From NCBI RefSeq assembly GCF_019646055.1, contig NZ_JAESFE010000001.1, positions 450,466 to 514,465 of the forward strand: a DNA stretch of 64,000 nucleotides. The letters are read 5' to 3'. Shown here piece after piece: positions 11,417 to 22,676 of this stretch (the stretch's first letter is position 1; each line of letters begins with the position of its first letter). Position numbers and translations under genes: made by a program. The notes under the pieces were generated by a model, which worked only from the letters and a program-made list of their open reading frames with translations, ran no database searches and was not told where the DNA came from. Source of the DNA: Sodalis sp. CWE. Its GTDB lineage: Bacteria; Pseudomonadota; Gammaproteobacteria; Enterobacterales; Enterobacteriaceae.

Positions 11417-12247
11417 ATGCACCCGATGCTTAATGTTGCTACTCAAGCCGCAAGAAAGGCAGGAAGTTTAGTTATTAAATATTATGAAATTGTCGATTCA
11501 GTCATTGCTAGTAAAAAAAGCATGGCAGACTTTATAAGAAAGCTGAGTTGTGCGGCAAATCATTCAATGATCGATGTTATCCATAAGTATTATCCGCAAC
11601 ATGTTATTACCAACAAAGAAAAGAGTATTGTAGTGGGAAAAGATGCTACTGTCCAGTGGATTATCGATCCGCTTGACGGTAAAACTAACTTTACCAAACG
11701 TTTACCTCATTTTGCTATTTCTATAGTTGTATATATTAAGGGTCGTACAGCAGTTTCAACAATCTATGACCCTATTCGCAATGAACTTTTTACTGCAACT
11801 CGTGGTTATCATTCTCAACTTAATGGTTATCGTTTAAGGAGCAGTTCTGTAAGAACTCTAGATCATGCAGTCTTGGCTCCTGGATTTCTCTTTCAGCAAG
11901 AGCAAAATTTAAACGGCTATGCTACACTAGCGAATGAATTATTTATTCAATGCGCAGATTTTCGTCGTACCGGTTCTACCATTCTAGATTTAGCTTATGT
12001 AGCTGCTGGACGAATGGATGGTTTTTTTAAATTTGGCTTAAATTATTTAGACTTTGCTGGCGCTGAATTGTTAGTACGTGAAGCAGGGGGGTTAATCACC
12101 GAACTTACCGGCGAAGATTACGATTGTCTTCTTCCTGGAAACCTCATTGCCGGTAATCCCTGTATTATAAAAGCAATACTTTCTGTTTTAAAAAATAAAT
12201 TTCGTAAAAAATCCAGAAATAGTCATCACTTATTATTTGATAATTGA
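11417..12247 (+). CDS. suhB: SuhB, inositol-monophosphatase family, catalytic residues replaced
   Basis: In E. coli SuhB is an inositol monophosphatase and, separately, a partner of NusA in rRNA transcription antitermination. The 276 residues align without gaps with E. coli SuhB from MHPMLN through about residue 225. The metal-binding core keeps D84, L86, D87 and D212. However, the catalytic glutamate at 67 is lysine (TNKEK), the threonine at 89 is lysine (DPLDGKT), the aspartate at 44 is serine, and tryptophan 211 is leucine. These positions hold the metal and activate water in this family. R184 and the surrounding helix (RRTGS) are kept. A short extra tail follows residue 265. I infer that the phosphatase is inactive and that the transcription role is what is kept. 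Confidence 0.92.
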   Translation: MHPMLNVATQAARKAGSLVIKYYEIVDSVIASKKSMADFIRKLSCAANHSMIDVIHKYYPQHVITNKEKSIVVGKDATVQWIIDPLDGKTNFTKRLPHFAISIVVYIKGRTAVSTIYDPIRNELFTATRGYHSQLNGYRLRSSSVRTLDHAVLAPGFLFQQEQNLNGYATLANELFIQCADFRRTGSTILDLAYVAAGRMDGFFKFGLNYLDFAGAELLVREAGGLITELTGEDYDCLLPGNLIAGNPCIIKAILSVLKNKFRKKSRNSHHLLFDN

Positions 12248-13229
12248 TCAATTTTTAAATCTCTCCTAAAACTAGCACTATAGTTTTATTATTGTTAATT
12301 CTTTATTAAAAAAGAAAATAAATATCGAGAAATCTATAGGTCAATAAATATACTATTTATTAAAGCAAATTAAAGTTATTTGCACCGTATCACTTACAAG
12401 TTTCGTTTATAGACAATTTTCTTAATTAATCTGAAATATTATCAAATAGGTTTTAATCTATACTACTCATTTTTAATGAGGATTTTAGTGATAAATCCTG
12501 TTAAAAACGTAAAGAAAATTATTCCTATTCGTATAAAAATAAACATATTAGTCTCGAAATTTTATCTATAATGGATTTATTAAATAATTTATTCATTTTT
12601 TCTGTTGTACGCAGGACAACAATTAAGCAGACGGTAGTTATCAAAAATCACAACTTATTAATTTATAATTACTAATTCTATTGCAATCAAATCAATTGAT
12701 TTTAAATCAAATTAGCGGAAATTTTTTATATCCATAATTATGTGCGCAAATGGTATACGCCTTGGGATTCTTTTTACCAAATAACTCTTTTCTAGAGTTG
12801 AGAGAAATTTTGATAAACGAAACTTATTGAAATAGCTTATCCATAAATAAAAGAAAATAAAAAGAACCGTTTAATTCTAAATTAGTCGGTTTTTAAGGAT
12901 ATTTAAAGAATAATTAATACTCAATCATTTTTATACAAATTTTATTTATCATTATTCTTCAAATAAGAGAACAGTGCTAAACCAAACCGTAGATAAATAA
13001 GAATTTAAGATTCTATTTTGAAATAGCTAGGCAGAATCACTTATTATTTTTCTATAATAGTGAAAAGATAAGTTCCGTTTAGTATAACTAACAGAGCAGC
13101 TTCGAAATTAATTATGGCCCATTAAAAGAAAAAATGATTGAAGTCAGAAAACAGTTAAGAGTTTTCTCTTAAAAAGAGAATCGCTCCTGACAAAGTACCA
13201 GGAATCTTTGTGTTGCGCAAAATAATTTC
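12248..13229. other. Gene-free stretch between suhB and glyA (convergent ends)
   Basis: The two genes point at each other across 982 bases with no recognisable gene. A perfect 7-bp hairpin (arms TTCTCTT and AAGAGAA, loop AAA) lies at 13164-13180, about 50 bases beyond the glyA stop. It might take part in ending that transcript, but no run of U follows it on the glyA strand. Confidence 0.5.
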
Positions 13230-14483
13230 TTAAAAATAAACGGGATAACAAGCACAAATACTTAGAACTTTATTTTTAATGCGTTTTAGCAAATTTTCAT
13301 TATAAGTACTTTCCAATATATCACACATCCAATTAGCCACATTACATACGTCAGACCCTGAAAAACCTCTTCTTGTTATTGCTGAAGTACCTACTCGAAT
13401 TCCAGAAGTTGTAAAAGCGCTTCTTTGATCATTAGGAATAACATTTTTATTAACAATAATATTACTCCGACTTAAAACTTCACTTGCTTCTTTACCAGAT
13501 AAATTTTTTTCTGTCAAATCCACCAAAAATAAGTGACTATCAGTTCCACCGGAAACAACCTTAAATTTTCGTGATAAAAAAACCATCGCCATAATTTGAG
13601 CATTTTTAATTACTTGCTGTTGATATGTTTTAAATGATGGCTCCATTGCTTCTTTTAATGCAACCGCTTTTGCAGCAATTACATGCATCAACGGTCCACC
13701 CTGTGTTTTAGGAAACACAGCAGAATTTAATTTATCGTATAAAATGTTATCACCATTTTTAACTAAAATTAAACCGCCTCGTGGACCAGCGAGTGTTTTA
13801 TGAGTAGTTGTAGTAACAACATGAGCATAAGGCAATGGAGTTGGATATATACCAGCAGCAACAAGGCCAGCTATATGAGCCATATCTACTAATAAATAGG
13901 CACCGATACTATCGGCAATTTGTCTCATTTTAATCCAATCAACTATCCTAGAATAGGCAGAAAAACCAGCAATAATCAGCTTTGGTCGGATGGTTATTGC
14001 TAATTTAGCTAAATGACTGTAATCAATACAACCATTTATATTGGTTTCATAAGAAAAACTATTGTATAACGCGCCAGAGAAGTTGACCAAGGAACCATGA
14101 GTTAAATGTCCGCCATGTTTCAGACTCATTCCTAATATTTTGTCTCCAGGTTTTAATAAAGCAGAATAAACAGCAAAATTGGCTTGCGAACCAGAATGAG
14201 GCTGTACGTTTGCATAATCAGCATTAAATAAGACCTTGGCACGATCGATAGCCAATTGTTCTATCACGTCAACATATTCGCATCCACTATAGCAACGTTT
14301 TTTGGGATAACCTTCAGCGTATTTGTTAGTTAACTTTGACCCCTGTGCTTGCATAACACGCAAGCTAGCGTAGTTTTCAGATGCAATTAATTCGATATAT
14401 TCTTCTTGGCGAATTTCTTCTTGTCTTATTGCTTGCCATAATTTACGATCATAGTCTGCAATATTTTTACTGTGCTTTAACAT
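13230..14483 (-). CDS. glyA: Serine hydroxymethyltransferase
   Basis: GlyA converts serine and tetrahydrofolate to glycine and methylene-tetrahydrofolate, the main source of one-carbon units. It has 417 residues, exactly the E. coli length, and aligns without gaps. The pyridoxal-phosphate lysine is K229 in TTTTHKT. D200 and H203 of VDMAHIAG bind the cofactor, and [11 protein letters not shown] lies at 96-106. The start [12 protein letters not shown] is the only reasonable one. The C-terminal end is shifted in sequence but not in length. It stands alone, with more than 1 kb of spacer upstream. Confidence 0.97.
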   Translation of the reverse strand: MLKHSKNIADYDRKLWQAIRQEEIRQEEYIELIASENYASLRVMQAQGSKLTNKYAEGYPKKRCYSGCEYVDVIEQLAIDRAKVLFNADYANVQPHSGSQANFAVYSALLKPGDKILGMSLKHGGHLTHGSLVNFSGALYNSFSYETNINGCIDYSHLAKLAITIRPKLIIAGFSAYSRIVDWIKMRQIADSIGAYLLVDMAHIAGLVAAGIYPTPLPYAHVVTTTTHKTLAGPRGGLILVKNGDNILYDKLNSAVFPKTQGGPLMHVIAAKAVALKEAMEPSFKTYQQQVIKNAQIMAMVFLSRKFKVVSGGTDSHLFLVDLTEKNLSGKEASEVLSRSNIIVNKNVIPNDQRSAFTTSGIRVGTSAITRRGFSGSDVCNVANWMCDILESTYNENLLKRIKNKVLSICACYPVYF

Positions 14484-16060
14484 TTAACTTCTTAAATTGT
14501 AGTCAAATTAACCTGAACATAGCGGAAACTAATTAAGTTAATTCCGGAGCTTACTTTATCCCTATTTTCATCATTTTTAATGACTCAGAAACTGATAAAT
14601 TTGAAAATAATTAATCGTTATTATAAATTTTGACAGAATTAAAACATACAATGCTAGTACATATATTTCATTTTTCTTTCTTTCAAAAGAAATGGATATT
14701 ATACTTAATTTAATTCCACATTAAAGTTCGTTACTTAATGAAAAGATACAGTTTATCCAGTAACATAAATGCAGATTGATACGATTAAACTTATTTCCAC
14801 TTTTCTAAAGTACTACGTTCCTATATCTATTCTTTTTTAAGAATTTTATTCAATGTGCGGTAATGGTCTGTTAAATATCTGCGTTTGAAATATTAGGAAG
14901 CTAAAAACGTCCTTTACAGTCATATTGTTAAGCTTTTTTAGAAAGTTCTCTACTGAACGTAGTTATATAATAACACGCGCTTCTTTTATCAAAGTCTTTT
15001 TACAAAAGATTTTTATTTTAGCATTAACACACATTGTTACCTAAGACATAGTTATAAAATAAATTTTTATTTATCTTTTAAAAAGATAAAAAAGCGAGGA
15101 TTAACATCATATCTAATATCTATGGCTTAACTCAAGTAAACAAAGAAATTATTAAAATTTTGTATAATTAAATTTTATAAAAACATAATCATTTTCATTA
15201 AATCTAATAAATACTTTCAATAAAAAATTGAAAGCTCATTATTTTAATAAATTTCTTTTAAAAGAATCTTTTATTACGATTCTTTAGAAAAGTTTAAACC
15301 TTTCATTGGAGCAAAAATCATATTTATGATCGACAATCTCTTATAAAGAGGTGAATGTCTTCCTTGAGATAAATTGCTAAAAAAAAGAAAATTTCACATC
15401 TGCTTAAGTTTAACTTAGCTATTTTGGATTCCTCTTTAAAGGGGCTCTTCTGCTTTATATCTTTGAGGTAAGAAATTAATAATGTTCGTCTACTAAATTT
15501 GATTGCCGCCATCTAATAGATAGATAAGTAAGTTATTTATCATCTATTACTTTATTACTTTTTTAAAAAAGCATGATAAAGGAATAATTTCTATTAAGAT
15601 AGAATATTCTGCAATGTATTTACGTATTTCACTTACGCTATTTGCATATACAAAGTTATATTCGAATAGTAAATTGTATTTGATTTACGATATAACTTTT
15701 ACAATTTTTGTAAAATTATCCTAGTTAATTTTATTAAAATTTAATTTTCTGTACTTACAGATATTCAAATTTAAATGAATAATTTAGTTGCTCATCACAA
15801 AAATGCATCAAATTAATTAGTTGAAAAACTGATTAATAAAGTAGAACTATATTCTGATAATTAAAAAACTTTTTAGTAAAGCTCAACTTTGTTGAAGACA
15901 ATCTTTTATAATCTTTTTGTATTCAAGTCAGCTTGACTGATATTTATCTTTTATTCTAAATTAGAATTTAATAGACCAAATTTAAATTGTATGATTTTCC
16001 TAAAGATCACGCTCCCTAAAAATAAAAAGTAGTTGTAATAGTAGTGGATTTGTTTACACG

Positions 16061-16092
16061 CCTCTTTTTAAGAGGTTGTTGTTTTCCAACAA
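16061..16092. other. Two tandem perfect hairpins upstream of lepA
   Basis: Arms CCTCTT and AAGAGG with loop TTT occupy 16061-16075. They are followed at once by arms TTGTTG and CAACAA with loop TTTTC at 16076-16092. They end about 95 bases before the likely lepA -10 element. The role is unknown: they could be the end of an upstream transcript or a chance structure. Confidence 0.4.
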
Positions 16093-16185
16093 AAGGAAAA
16101 TATTTAGTTTTTTATTCCTCTCAAAAAGCTAATTGATTATTTTAAACTGTACCTTTTTTGCGAAAAGCTTTTATTGCAGTTGATG

Positions 16186-16191
16186 TATAAT
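16186..16191 (+). promoter_or_regulatory. Likely -10 element of the lepA operon
   Basis: A perfect TATAAT preceded by TG lies 47 bases before the lepA start codon. No good -35 hexamer sits at the normal 16-18 base spacing; TTGCGA at 16158 is 22 bases away. The call therefore rests on the -10 sequence and its position alone. Confidence 0.35.
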
Positions 16192-16238
16192 AGTTTATTT
16201 TTTTTGCATTTTTCTTTTAAGAATGAACTCTTAATGTA

Positions 16239-18038
16239 ATGAAAAATATTCGTAACTTTTCAATTATTGCTCATATTGATCATGGAAAATCCACATTATC
16301 TGATCGCCTAATACAAATTTGTGAAGGATTTAGCAAATATAAAAAATATACTCGAGCATTAGATTCGATGGACCTCGAACGTGAACGCGGTATTACCATT
16401 AAAGCACACAGCGTAAGATTAAATTATAAGGCGATTGATGGCGTATCATATCAATTAAATCTTATTGATACTCCAGGACACACAGATTTTTCTTATGAAG
16501 TTTTCCGATCACTTGCTGCATGTGAAGGAGCATTGTTAGTAATCGATGCTGAACAAGGAGTGAAAGCTCAAACATTGGCTAACTATTATACTGCAATGGA
16601 AAGAAATTTGAAAATAGTGCCCGTGCTAAACAAAATTGATCTTCCAAACGCTAATCCTGAACGTGTCACACAAGAAATTAAAGATCTTATTAATATTAAT
16701 GAGATTTCTAATATAGTGCATTGCTCAGCAAAAACTGGTTTTGGAATGCTTAATCTTCTTGAACGATTGATACATGACATCCCACCTCCAAACGGAGATC
16801 CGACTGCATCATTACAGGCGTTAATTATCGATTCTTGGTTCGATAATTATTTAGGTATTGTTTCTTTAGTATGTATTAAAAACGGTTCCTTACGCAAAGG
16901 AGATCTAATTAAAGTAGTGAATACCAGTAAAACCTATTATGTGAATCGTATTGGTATTTTTACTCCAAAACATATTGACTGCGAATTTCTTAATTGCGGA
17001 GAGGTTGGCTGGTTAGCTTGTGCCATGAAAGATATTCAAAGCGCATCGGTAGGTGATACCCTAACATCGGCTGGTCATCCTGCAACTAGTTCATTAATCG
17101 GCTTTAAAAAAATAAAACCAAAAGTTTATGCTGGTTTTTTTCCAACAAATTCTAGTGATTACGAAGCTTTTCGTAGCGCTCTTGGAAAACTTTCCTTGAA
17201 TGATTCATCTTTATCTTATGAACCTGAAAATTCAACCTCATTAGGTTCTGGTTTCAGATGTGGATTTCTTGGATTGCTTCACATGGAAGTTATCCAAGAA
17301 CGCTTAAAACGTGAATATAATATTGAATTAATCATAACCGCACCTATGGTTACCTATGAAATTTTAACGACTAGAAAAAATGTAGTCTACATAGACAATC
17401 CCGTTCACTTACCTTCTTTAAATAACATTATTGAACTACGAGAACCTATTGCAGAGTGCCGTATTCTAGTTCCAAGAAACTATTTAAATAATATTATTAC
17501 GTTATGTATCAAAAAACGCGGAGTTCAGATCAGATTAACTAATTTTGGGAACCAAATAGAGTTAATCTACGAAATTCCTATGGCCGAAGTTATATTAGAC
17601 TTTTTTGATAAGATAAAATCTGTATCGCGGGGGTTTGCTTCACTGAATTATGAATTTAAACGATTCCAAAGTGCAGATATAGTACGAGTTGATATATTGC
17701 TCAATAGGGAAAAAATTGATGTATTAACACTGATGTCACATCGAAGTAAAGCTCTATATCGCGGGAAAACATTTGTTGATAAGCTTCAAAAGCTTATTCC
17801 TAGACAACAATTTGATATAATTATTCAGGCATCCATTGAAAATAACATAATTGCTCGTGCTGCTATTAAACAGCTTCGTAAGAACGTATTAGCTAAGTGC
17901 TATGGTGGTGACATTACTCGCAAGAAGAAATTATTAAAAAAACAAAAAAAAGGAAAAAAAAAGCTAAAACGGCTAGGCAATATTAGTCTTTCAAAAGAAA
18001 CGTTCCTAAAAATTCTTTATGTAAATAATAAATATTAG
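16239..18038 (+). CDS. lepA: Elongation factor 4 (LepA)
   Basis: LepA is a ribosome-bound translational GTPase thought to aid initiation or to back-translocate stalled ribosomes. The protein has 599 residues, identical in length to E. coli. The P-loop is AHIDHGKST near residues 11-19, then DTPGHTDF near 77-84 and NKID near 131-134. The EF-G-like domains and the LepA-specific C-terminal domain follow. The C-terminus is very lysine-rich near 560-585, which is common in AT-rich genomes. It opens a plus-strand run with lepB 16 bases downstream, the E. coli operon order. Confidence 0.97.
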   Translation: MKNIRNFSIIAHIDHGKSTLSDRLIQICEGFSKYKKYTRALDSMDLERERGITIKAHSVRLNYKAIDGVSYQLNLIDTPGHTDFSYEVFRSLAACEGALLVIDAEQGVKAQTLANYYTAMERNLKIVPVLNKIDLPNANPERVTQEIKDLININEISNIVHCSAKTGFGMLNLLERLIHDIPPPNGDPTASLQALIIDSWFDNYLGIVSLVCIKNGSLRKGDLIKVVNTSKTYYVNRIGIFTPKHIDCEFLNCGEVGWLACAMKDIQSASVGDTLTSAGHPATSSLIGFKKIKPKVYAGFFPTNSSDYEAFRSALGKLSLNDSSLSYEPENSTSLGSGFRCGFLGLLHMEVIQERLKREYNIELIITAPMVTYEILTTRKNVVYIDNPVHLPSLNNIIELREPIAECRILVPRNYLNNIITLCIKKRGVQIRLTNFGNQIELIYEIPMAEVILDFFDKIKSVSRGFASLNYEFKRFQSADIVRVDILLNREKIDVLTLMSHRSKALYRGKTFVDKLQKLIPRQQFDIIIQASIENNIIARAAIKQLRKNVLAKCYGGDITRKKKLLKKQKKGKKKLKRLGNISLSKETFLKILYVNNKY

Positions 18039-18054
18039 AAGGTATATTTCAGAT

Positions 18055-19038
18055 ATGGCCAATACTTTTGTGTTGATATTAGCAGCTGTGACATTTGTTT
18101 CTGGAATTTTTTGGCTTTTTAAAAAGTTTAAGAAATTGGCTTTCATCTTTCATTTAAGAAACCAGTCTACCTGCAGGCAATCATATATTTCAAATATAAT
18201 TATAAAAACAACAATCAATCAATTAAAGAAATTAGCAGAATTCAGCGCGTCAATTTTTCCAGTCTTACTTTTAGTGTTCATTATTCGGTCATTTATTTTT
18301 GAGCCATTTCAAATTCCATCAGGATCAATGATGCCAACTTTACTAAGTGGAGATTTTATTCTCGTTGAGAAATTCGCTTATGGAATTAAAAACCCAATTA
18401 CCCAAACAACACTAATTAAAACGGGTCGCCCAAAACGAGGTGATATTGTAGTTTTTAAATATCCGTTTAATTCAAAATTAGATTACATCAAACGAGTTAT
18501 AGGATTACCAGGTGATCGAGTCAATTATGATCCCATTAACAAAAGGTTAACAGTACATTTTAGTCAAACAAATGAGCAACAGATTTTTAGTTCGATTTTT
18601 CCAATAACTTATAGAGATTTCGTTCCAAGCGAATTTTCTCAGCTGTTTAATTATACTAAAAGCGGTGAAACCAAAAGCATTTTCTTAAAAAGATCAAATA
18701 ACCAAAAAATAAATGGCGAACTACGATTAATGCAATGTGAAGAATTATTTAATAATGTAGGGCATAACATATTAATAATTCCTGAACAAAAAGATCCAAC
18801 AGAAATTTATTACCAACAACAAGGTAACTGTGATGTATTGGCGGAATGGACAGTGCCTCAAGGAAAATATTTTATGATGGGTGATAACCGTGATAATAGT
18901 GCCGACAGTCGCTACTGGGGTTTTGTCCCGGAAAGAAACTTAGTAGGTAAAGCAATAATTATTTGGTTGAGTGTTGACAAACAAGAGGGACAATGGCCAA
19001 AAGGGATACGCTTTAGTCGCATTGGCAGCATTTATTGA
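18055..19038 (+). CDS. lepB: Signal peptidase I
   Basis: LepB cleaves signal peptides from exported proteins at the outer face of the inner membrane. The 327 residues match the usual 324. Two N-terminal membrane segments lie at about 3-22 and 62-82. The catalytic dyad is S91 in PSGSMMPT and K146 in DYIKRVIGLPGD, at the same numbers as in E. coli. The downstream box GDNRDNSADSRYWG is near 278-291. A purine-rich site (GAAGGT) lies about 14 bases before the start. The gene follows lepA closely, as in E. coli. It shows that Sec-type export is still used, fitting lolCDE, lpoB and ldtB. Confidence 0.97.
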   Translation: MANTFVLILAAVTFVSGIFWLFKKFKKLAFIFHLRNQSTCRQSYISNIIIKTTINQLKKLAEFSASIFPVLLLVFIIRSFIFEPFQIPSGSMMPTLLSGDFILVEKFAYGIKNPITQTTLIKTGRPKRGDIVVFKYPFNSKLDYIKRVIGLPGDRVNYDPINKRLTVHFSQTNEQQIFSSIFPITYRDFVPSEFSQLFNYTKSGETKSIFLKRSNNQKINGELRLMQCEELFNNVGHNILIIPEQKDPTEIYYQQQGNCDVLAEWTVPQGKYFMMGDNRDNSADSRYWGFVPERNLVGKAIIIWLSVDKQEGQWPKGIRFSRIGSIY

Positions 19039-19109
19039 TAGTTTAAGCTTAAATTTATTTTGCCATCTCTATGGTGCTTATGCATAAATGGTTATTGGAT
19101 AATTAATAT

Positions 19110-19784
19110 ATGAACTACTTAATCAATAAGCTTGAAGAAAGGTTAGGTTACTTTTTTCAAAAGCAAGATTTATTGTTGCAAGCCTTAACACATCGAAGTG
19201 CCGATAGTAAACATAACGAAAGGTTAGAATTTTTAGGTGACTCAATTTTAAGTTATGTTATTGCTAATGCACTGTATCAAAATTTTCCTTATATTAATGA
19301 AGGAGACATGAGTCGAATGCGTTCTTCTTTAGTTTGCGGAGATACACTTGCTAAAATTGCTAAAGAATTTGAAATAGGAACATATCTACGTCTTGGATCG
19401 GGAGAATTTAAAACCGGTGGACCCTATCGTGAATCAATTTTAGCTGATACAATGGAAGCGCTAATTGGTAGCATATTCTTGGACAGTAATATTCAAACTA
19501 TTGAAGAAAAGATTCTTAATTGGTACTGCTCTCGTTTAGAAACAATTAGACCTGGTAATAAACAAAAGGATCCGAAAACACGATTACAAGAATATCTTCA
19601 AGGACATCGCTTACCTTTACCGTTGTATCGAATAGTTCAAGTTAGCGGAGAGGCACATGATCAAATGTTTACTATACATTGCCAGGTCAGTATATTAATT
19701 AATCCTGTAGTTGGTAATGGAACCAGTCGTCGTAGAGCTGAACAAGAGGCAGCAGAACGAACTCTTAAATTACTGGAACTTTAG
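19110..19784 (+). CDS. rnc: Ribonuclease III
   Basis: RNase III cuts double-stranded RNA, including the rRNA precursor and some mRNA leaders. The 224 residues (E. coli has 226) show the signature ERLEFLGDS at 37-45. Catalytic acids are E40, D44, D113 and E116 ([10 protein letters not shown]). A double-stranded-RNA-binding domain fills about residues 154-224, with [14 protein letters not shown] near its end. The stop TAG is followed immediately by the era start codon, so the two are likely translationally coupled, as in the E. coli rnc-era-recO operon. Confidence 0.97.
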   Translation: MNYLINKLEERLGYFFQKQDLLLQALTHRSADSKHNERLEFLGDSILSYVIANALYQNFPYINEGDMSRMRSSLVCGDTLAKIAKEFEIGTYLRLGSGEFKTGGPYRESILADTMEALIGSIFLDSNIQTIEEKILNWYCSRLETIRPGNKQKDPKTRLQEYLQGHRLPLPLYRIVQVSGEAHDQMFTIHCQVSILINPVVGNGTSRRRAEQEAAERTLKLLEL

Positions 19785-20657
19785 ATGAATGACGCACAAG
19801 TTACTTATTGCGGATATGTAACAATCATAGGTAGACCAAATGTTGGAAAATCTACATTGCTGAATCAGATCATGCAAAAAAAAATATCGATTACTTCACG
19901 TAAACCTCAAACTACTTCCTATCCTGTTATGGGAATTTCCACTATAGGGCCTTACCAAACTATTTATGTTGATACACCAGGATTACAGTTCTTGGAGAAA
20001 AGGACAATAAATCGATTAATGAATAAAATAGTTAATAGCTTTATTATTGATGCAGCATTGGTAATCCTCGTAGCAGAAGAAACACACTGGACGCATGATG
20101 AGGAACTATTAATAAAGAAACTATTTAATATTCACTGTCCGATTGTTTTAGCTATTAACAAAGTTGATAATTTATCTGACAAGAAAAAATTACTACCTCA
20201 CATAAACTTTCTTAATCAGAAGATGTTGTTTAACGACATTGTTCCAATATGCGCTAAAAATAATATAAATGTTAAAAATTTAATTAAAATTGTTCAAAAA
20301 AACCTCCCAAGGGGAGCGCATCGTTTTTCAAACAACAATGTTACTAATCTTTCTCAAAGGTTTATGGTTTCAGAAGTTATAAGAGAAAAACTAATGCGAT
20401 TACTTGGAGATGAGCTTCCTTACTACACCACAGCAAAAATTAACCATTTTTTTATTAATAATCATGGTCATTATGACATTCATGCTTTTATTTTAGTAGA
20501 AAAAAGCAACCAAAAGAAAATAGTTATTGGAAATAAAGGAAATAAAATTAAACTAATTGGAATTAAAGCAAGAAAAGATATTGAAAGTTTGCTTAAAAAG
20601 CAAGTGTATCTAAGTCTTTGGGTAAAAACCAAATCAAGAAGAATTGATAATAACTGA
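19785..20657 (+). CDS. era: GTPase Era
   Basis: Era is a GTPase that binds the 3' end of 16S rRNA and helps mature the small ribosomal subunit. The 290 residues show G1 GRPNVGKS at 16-23, G3 DTPG at 62-65 and G4 NKVD at 124-127. A C-terminal KH domain contains IGNKGNKIKLIG near 248-259. The protein ends about a dozen residues before the E. coli end, so the short C-terminal tail is missing. It starts directly after the rnc stop codon, with recO 55 bases downstream. Confidence 0.96.
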   Translation: MNDAQVTYCGYVTIIGRPNVGKSTLLNQIMQKKISITSRKPQTTSYPVMGISTIGPYQTIYVDTPGLQFLEKRTINRLMNKIVNSFIIDAALVILVAEETHWTHDEELLIKKLFNIHCPIVLAINKVDNLSDKKKLLPHINFLNQKMLFNDIVPICAKNNINVKNLIKIVQKNLPRGAHRFSNNNVTNLSQRFMVSEVIREKLMRLLGDELPYYTTAKINHFFINNHGHYDIHAFILVEKSNQKKIVIGNKGNKIKLIGIKARKDIESLLKKQVYLSLWVKTKSRRIDNN

Positions 20658-20712
20658 TAGTATTTACAGTAATTTGAACTATAGTCAAAATTTTTAGAAC
20701 AAGGTTATCTTA

Positions 20713-21405
20713 ATGGAAGTTTGGCAACGGGCTTTCGTATTACAAACACATTTTTACGGCGAAAGAGGACTTATTCTTGATCTATTTACCGAACATCAAG
20801 GACGAACTCGCGTTCTAGCCAAGAATGTATATTCTCAATACTCTATTTTTAAAGGCATTTTCCAACTTTTTACGCCATTATTAATATGTTGGAAAGGGCG
20901 CAGTGCATTAAAAACTATGCAAAGCGCCGAGCCGATCTCACTAAGTTTACCGCTAAGCGGAAAAATATTATATTGTGGTCTTTATGTTAATGAATTACTT
21001 TCACGTGTTCTTCTTTACGAAGCCGACTATTCTACGTTATTTTATGATTACCTCTATTGTTTACAATCATTAGCAAAAACTACTCATTCACCAGAACCAA
21101 TACTTCGAAAATTTGAATTTTCACTTCTAAATTATTTAGGATATGGTGTTGATTTTTTGCATTGCGCTGACAGTGGTGAACCAATTAAGGATAGTAAGAT
21201 ATATTCTTATCAAGAAGAAAGAGGTTTTGTTACCGCTGATGCATTTAAAAATTACTGTCATTTTAATGGATATGAATTGCAAGCAATAGCAGAACAGAAT
21301 TTTTTTAATTCTGATATATTGCAAACTGCAAAACGATTTATCCGTTTAGCATTAAAACCTTATCTAGGAAATAAATTGTTAAAAAGTTATGAGCTCTTTC
21401 ATTAA
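20713..21405 (+). CDS. recO: DNA repair protein RecO
   Basis: RecO works with RecF and RecR to load RecA on gapped DNA. The 230 residues (E. coli 242) begin MEVWQRAFVLQTHFYGERGLI, which fits the family's OB-fold. Segments such as LYCGLYVNELLSRVL near 94-108 and FEFSLLNYLGYGVDFLHC are typical. The C-terminus is a little short, ending at SYELFH. Whether recF, recR and recA survive cannot be seen here, and many reduced genomes lose parts of this pathway. Position after era is the E. coli order. Confidence 0.95.
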   Translation: MEVWQRAFVLQTHFYGERGLILDLFTEHQGRTRVLAKNVYSQYSIFKGIFQLFTPLLICWKGRSALKTMQSAEPISLSLPLSGKILYCGLYVNELLSRVLLYEADYSTLFYDYLYCLQSLAKTTHSPEPILRKFEFSLLNYLGYGVDFLHCADSGEPIKDSKIYSYQEERGFVTADAFKNYCHFNGYELQAIAEQNFFNSDILQTAKRFIRLALKPYLGNKLLKSYELFH

Positions 21406-21541
21406 CTAATTAAGAATCCGTAAGTTCCCCTTTCATTCTAGAAGGTAATTATTCAAATTCAAAAAATTTGACTTACATTTCGATTATTTTTTATTATCTA
21501 GAGTTACTGAATTTTAATTCACCAAAATTTAAGGAAAGAGC

Positions 21542-22273
21542 ATGTCTGAATTATTGCTAGGTGTTAATATCGATCATATTGCAACGGTGCGAAACGTTCG
21601 TAAAACAGCGTGGCCAGATCCGATCTTGGCAGCTTTTATCTCTGAACAAGCAGGAGCTGATAGTATTACTGTACATTTACGTGAAGACAGAAGACATATT
21701 ACTGATCGTGACATACAATTATTGAGAAAAACAATTTATACCAAAATGAATTTGGAAATGGCAGCTACAAAAGAAATGATCTCTATTGCTTGCAATATAG
21801 CTCCATATTCTTGTTGTTTAGTACCAGAAAAACGTCAGGAGATAACCACTGAATGCGGATTGGATGTAGTCAATCAACTAAAAAAACTCAAACAAGTAGT
21901 AAGTCAATTATCTGACTTTGGTATTCAGGTATCATTATTCATTGATCCTGACGAGAAGCAAATTGCAGCAACTGCAGATGTAGGAGCACCATGTATTGAA
22001 ATTCACACAGGCGCTTATGCAAATGCAATTAATGAGGAAGTTCGAATGATAGAATTTTCTCGTATTCGAAAAAGTGTAGATTTTGCTGTTAAAATAGGCT
22101 TAAAGGTCAACGCAGGTCACGGACTTGATTATCATAATGTTAAAGCAGTGGCGGCTTTGCCACAAATACAAGAACTAAATATCGGACATGCGATTATTGG
22201 TCGTGCTGTTATTAGCGGCCTAGCAGCTGCAGTAAAAGATATGAAGCACCTTATGTATGAAGCGCGTAGCTAA
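21542..22273 (+). CDS. pdxJ: Pyridoxine 5'-phosphate synthase
   Basis: PdxJ condenses 1-deoxyxylulose 5-phosphate with an aminoacetone phosphate to make pyridoxine phosphate, the last ring-forming step of vitamin B6 synthesis. It has 243 residues, the E. coli length. The opening [14 protein letters not shown] holds the substrate-binding HIATVRN motif. Later segments [17 protein letters not shown] and [15 protein letters not shown] are also diagnostic. A strong ribosome site (AAGGAAAGAG) sits just before the ATG. acpS begins three bases after the stop, so the pair is one operon. B6 is needed by iscS, glyA and pabC nearby. Confidence 0.97.
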   Translation: MSELLLGVNIDHIATVRNVRKTAWPDPILAAFISEQAGADSITVHLREDRRHITDRDIQLLRKTIYTKMNLEMAATKEMISIACNIAPYSCCLVPEKRQEITTECGLDVVNQLKKLKQVVSQLSDFGIQVSLFIDPDEKQIAATADVGAPCIEIHTGAYANAINEEVRMIEFSRIRKSVDFAVKIGLKVNAGHGLDYHNVKAVAALPQIQELNIGHAIIGRAVISGLAAAVKDMKHLMYEARS

Positions 22274-22276
22274 AAA

Positions 22277-22657
22277 ATGGCAATTGTCGGGATTGGTACC
22301 GATATTATTGAAATAAGTCGTATCGAAAAAATTGTTTTTCGTCACGGGAGTCGATTTGCGCGTCGTATTCTGAGCTCTAAAGAATGGAAACAATATCAAT
22401 ATTGTCATCAACCCACACGTTTTCTTGCAAAACGCTTTGCAGTAAAGGAAGCAGCGTCTAAAGCATTAGGAACTGGTATTCGTTGCGGATTATCTTTTTC
22501 TCAATTTGAGGTCTACAGCAGTTCGTTGGGGAAGCCAACATTGCGGCTTTTTAAACAAGCGGCACTACTGGCTAATTTGTTAGAGATTACTAGTATGCAT
22601 ATTACATTATCTGATGAGCGATGCTACGCTTATGCAATAGTTATTTTTGAGCGATAA
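22277..22657 (+). CDS. acpS: Holo-[acyl carrier protein] synthase
   Basis: AcpS transfers 4'-phosphopantetheine from CoA to the acyl carrier protein, activating the product of acpP in this window. The 126 residues match the family. The magnesium ligands are D9 in GIGTDIIEI and E58 in [16 protein letters not shown]. It follows pdxJ by three bases, as in E. coli. A hairpin that may be its terminator lies about 20 bases after the stop. Confidence 0.97.
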   Translation: MAIVGIGTDIIEISRIEKIVFRHGSRFARRILSSKEWKQYQYCHQPTRFLAKRFAVKEAASKALGTGIRCGLSFSQFEVYSSSLGKPTLRLFKQAALLANLLEITSMHITLSDERCYAYAIVIFER

Positions 22658-22676
22658 AAATTTTTTATAAATATTC

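Larger units (their letters stand above)
14484..16238. other. Long gene-free stretch between glyA and lepA (inversion joint)
   Basis: These 1755 bases hold no recognisable gene. A 62-codon minus-strand frame at 15324-15512 shows no family features. Perfect small hairpins occur at 15071-15089 (arms TTATCTT and AAGATAA), 15253-15266, and as a pair at 16061-16092. By comparison with E. coli gene order, one endpoint of an inversion of the tadA-lepA block falls here. Confidence 0.55.
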
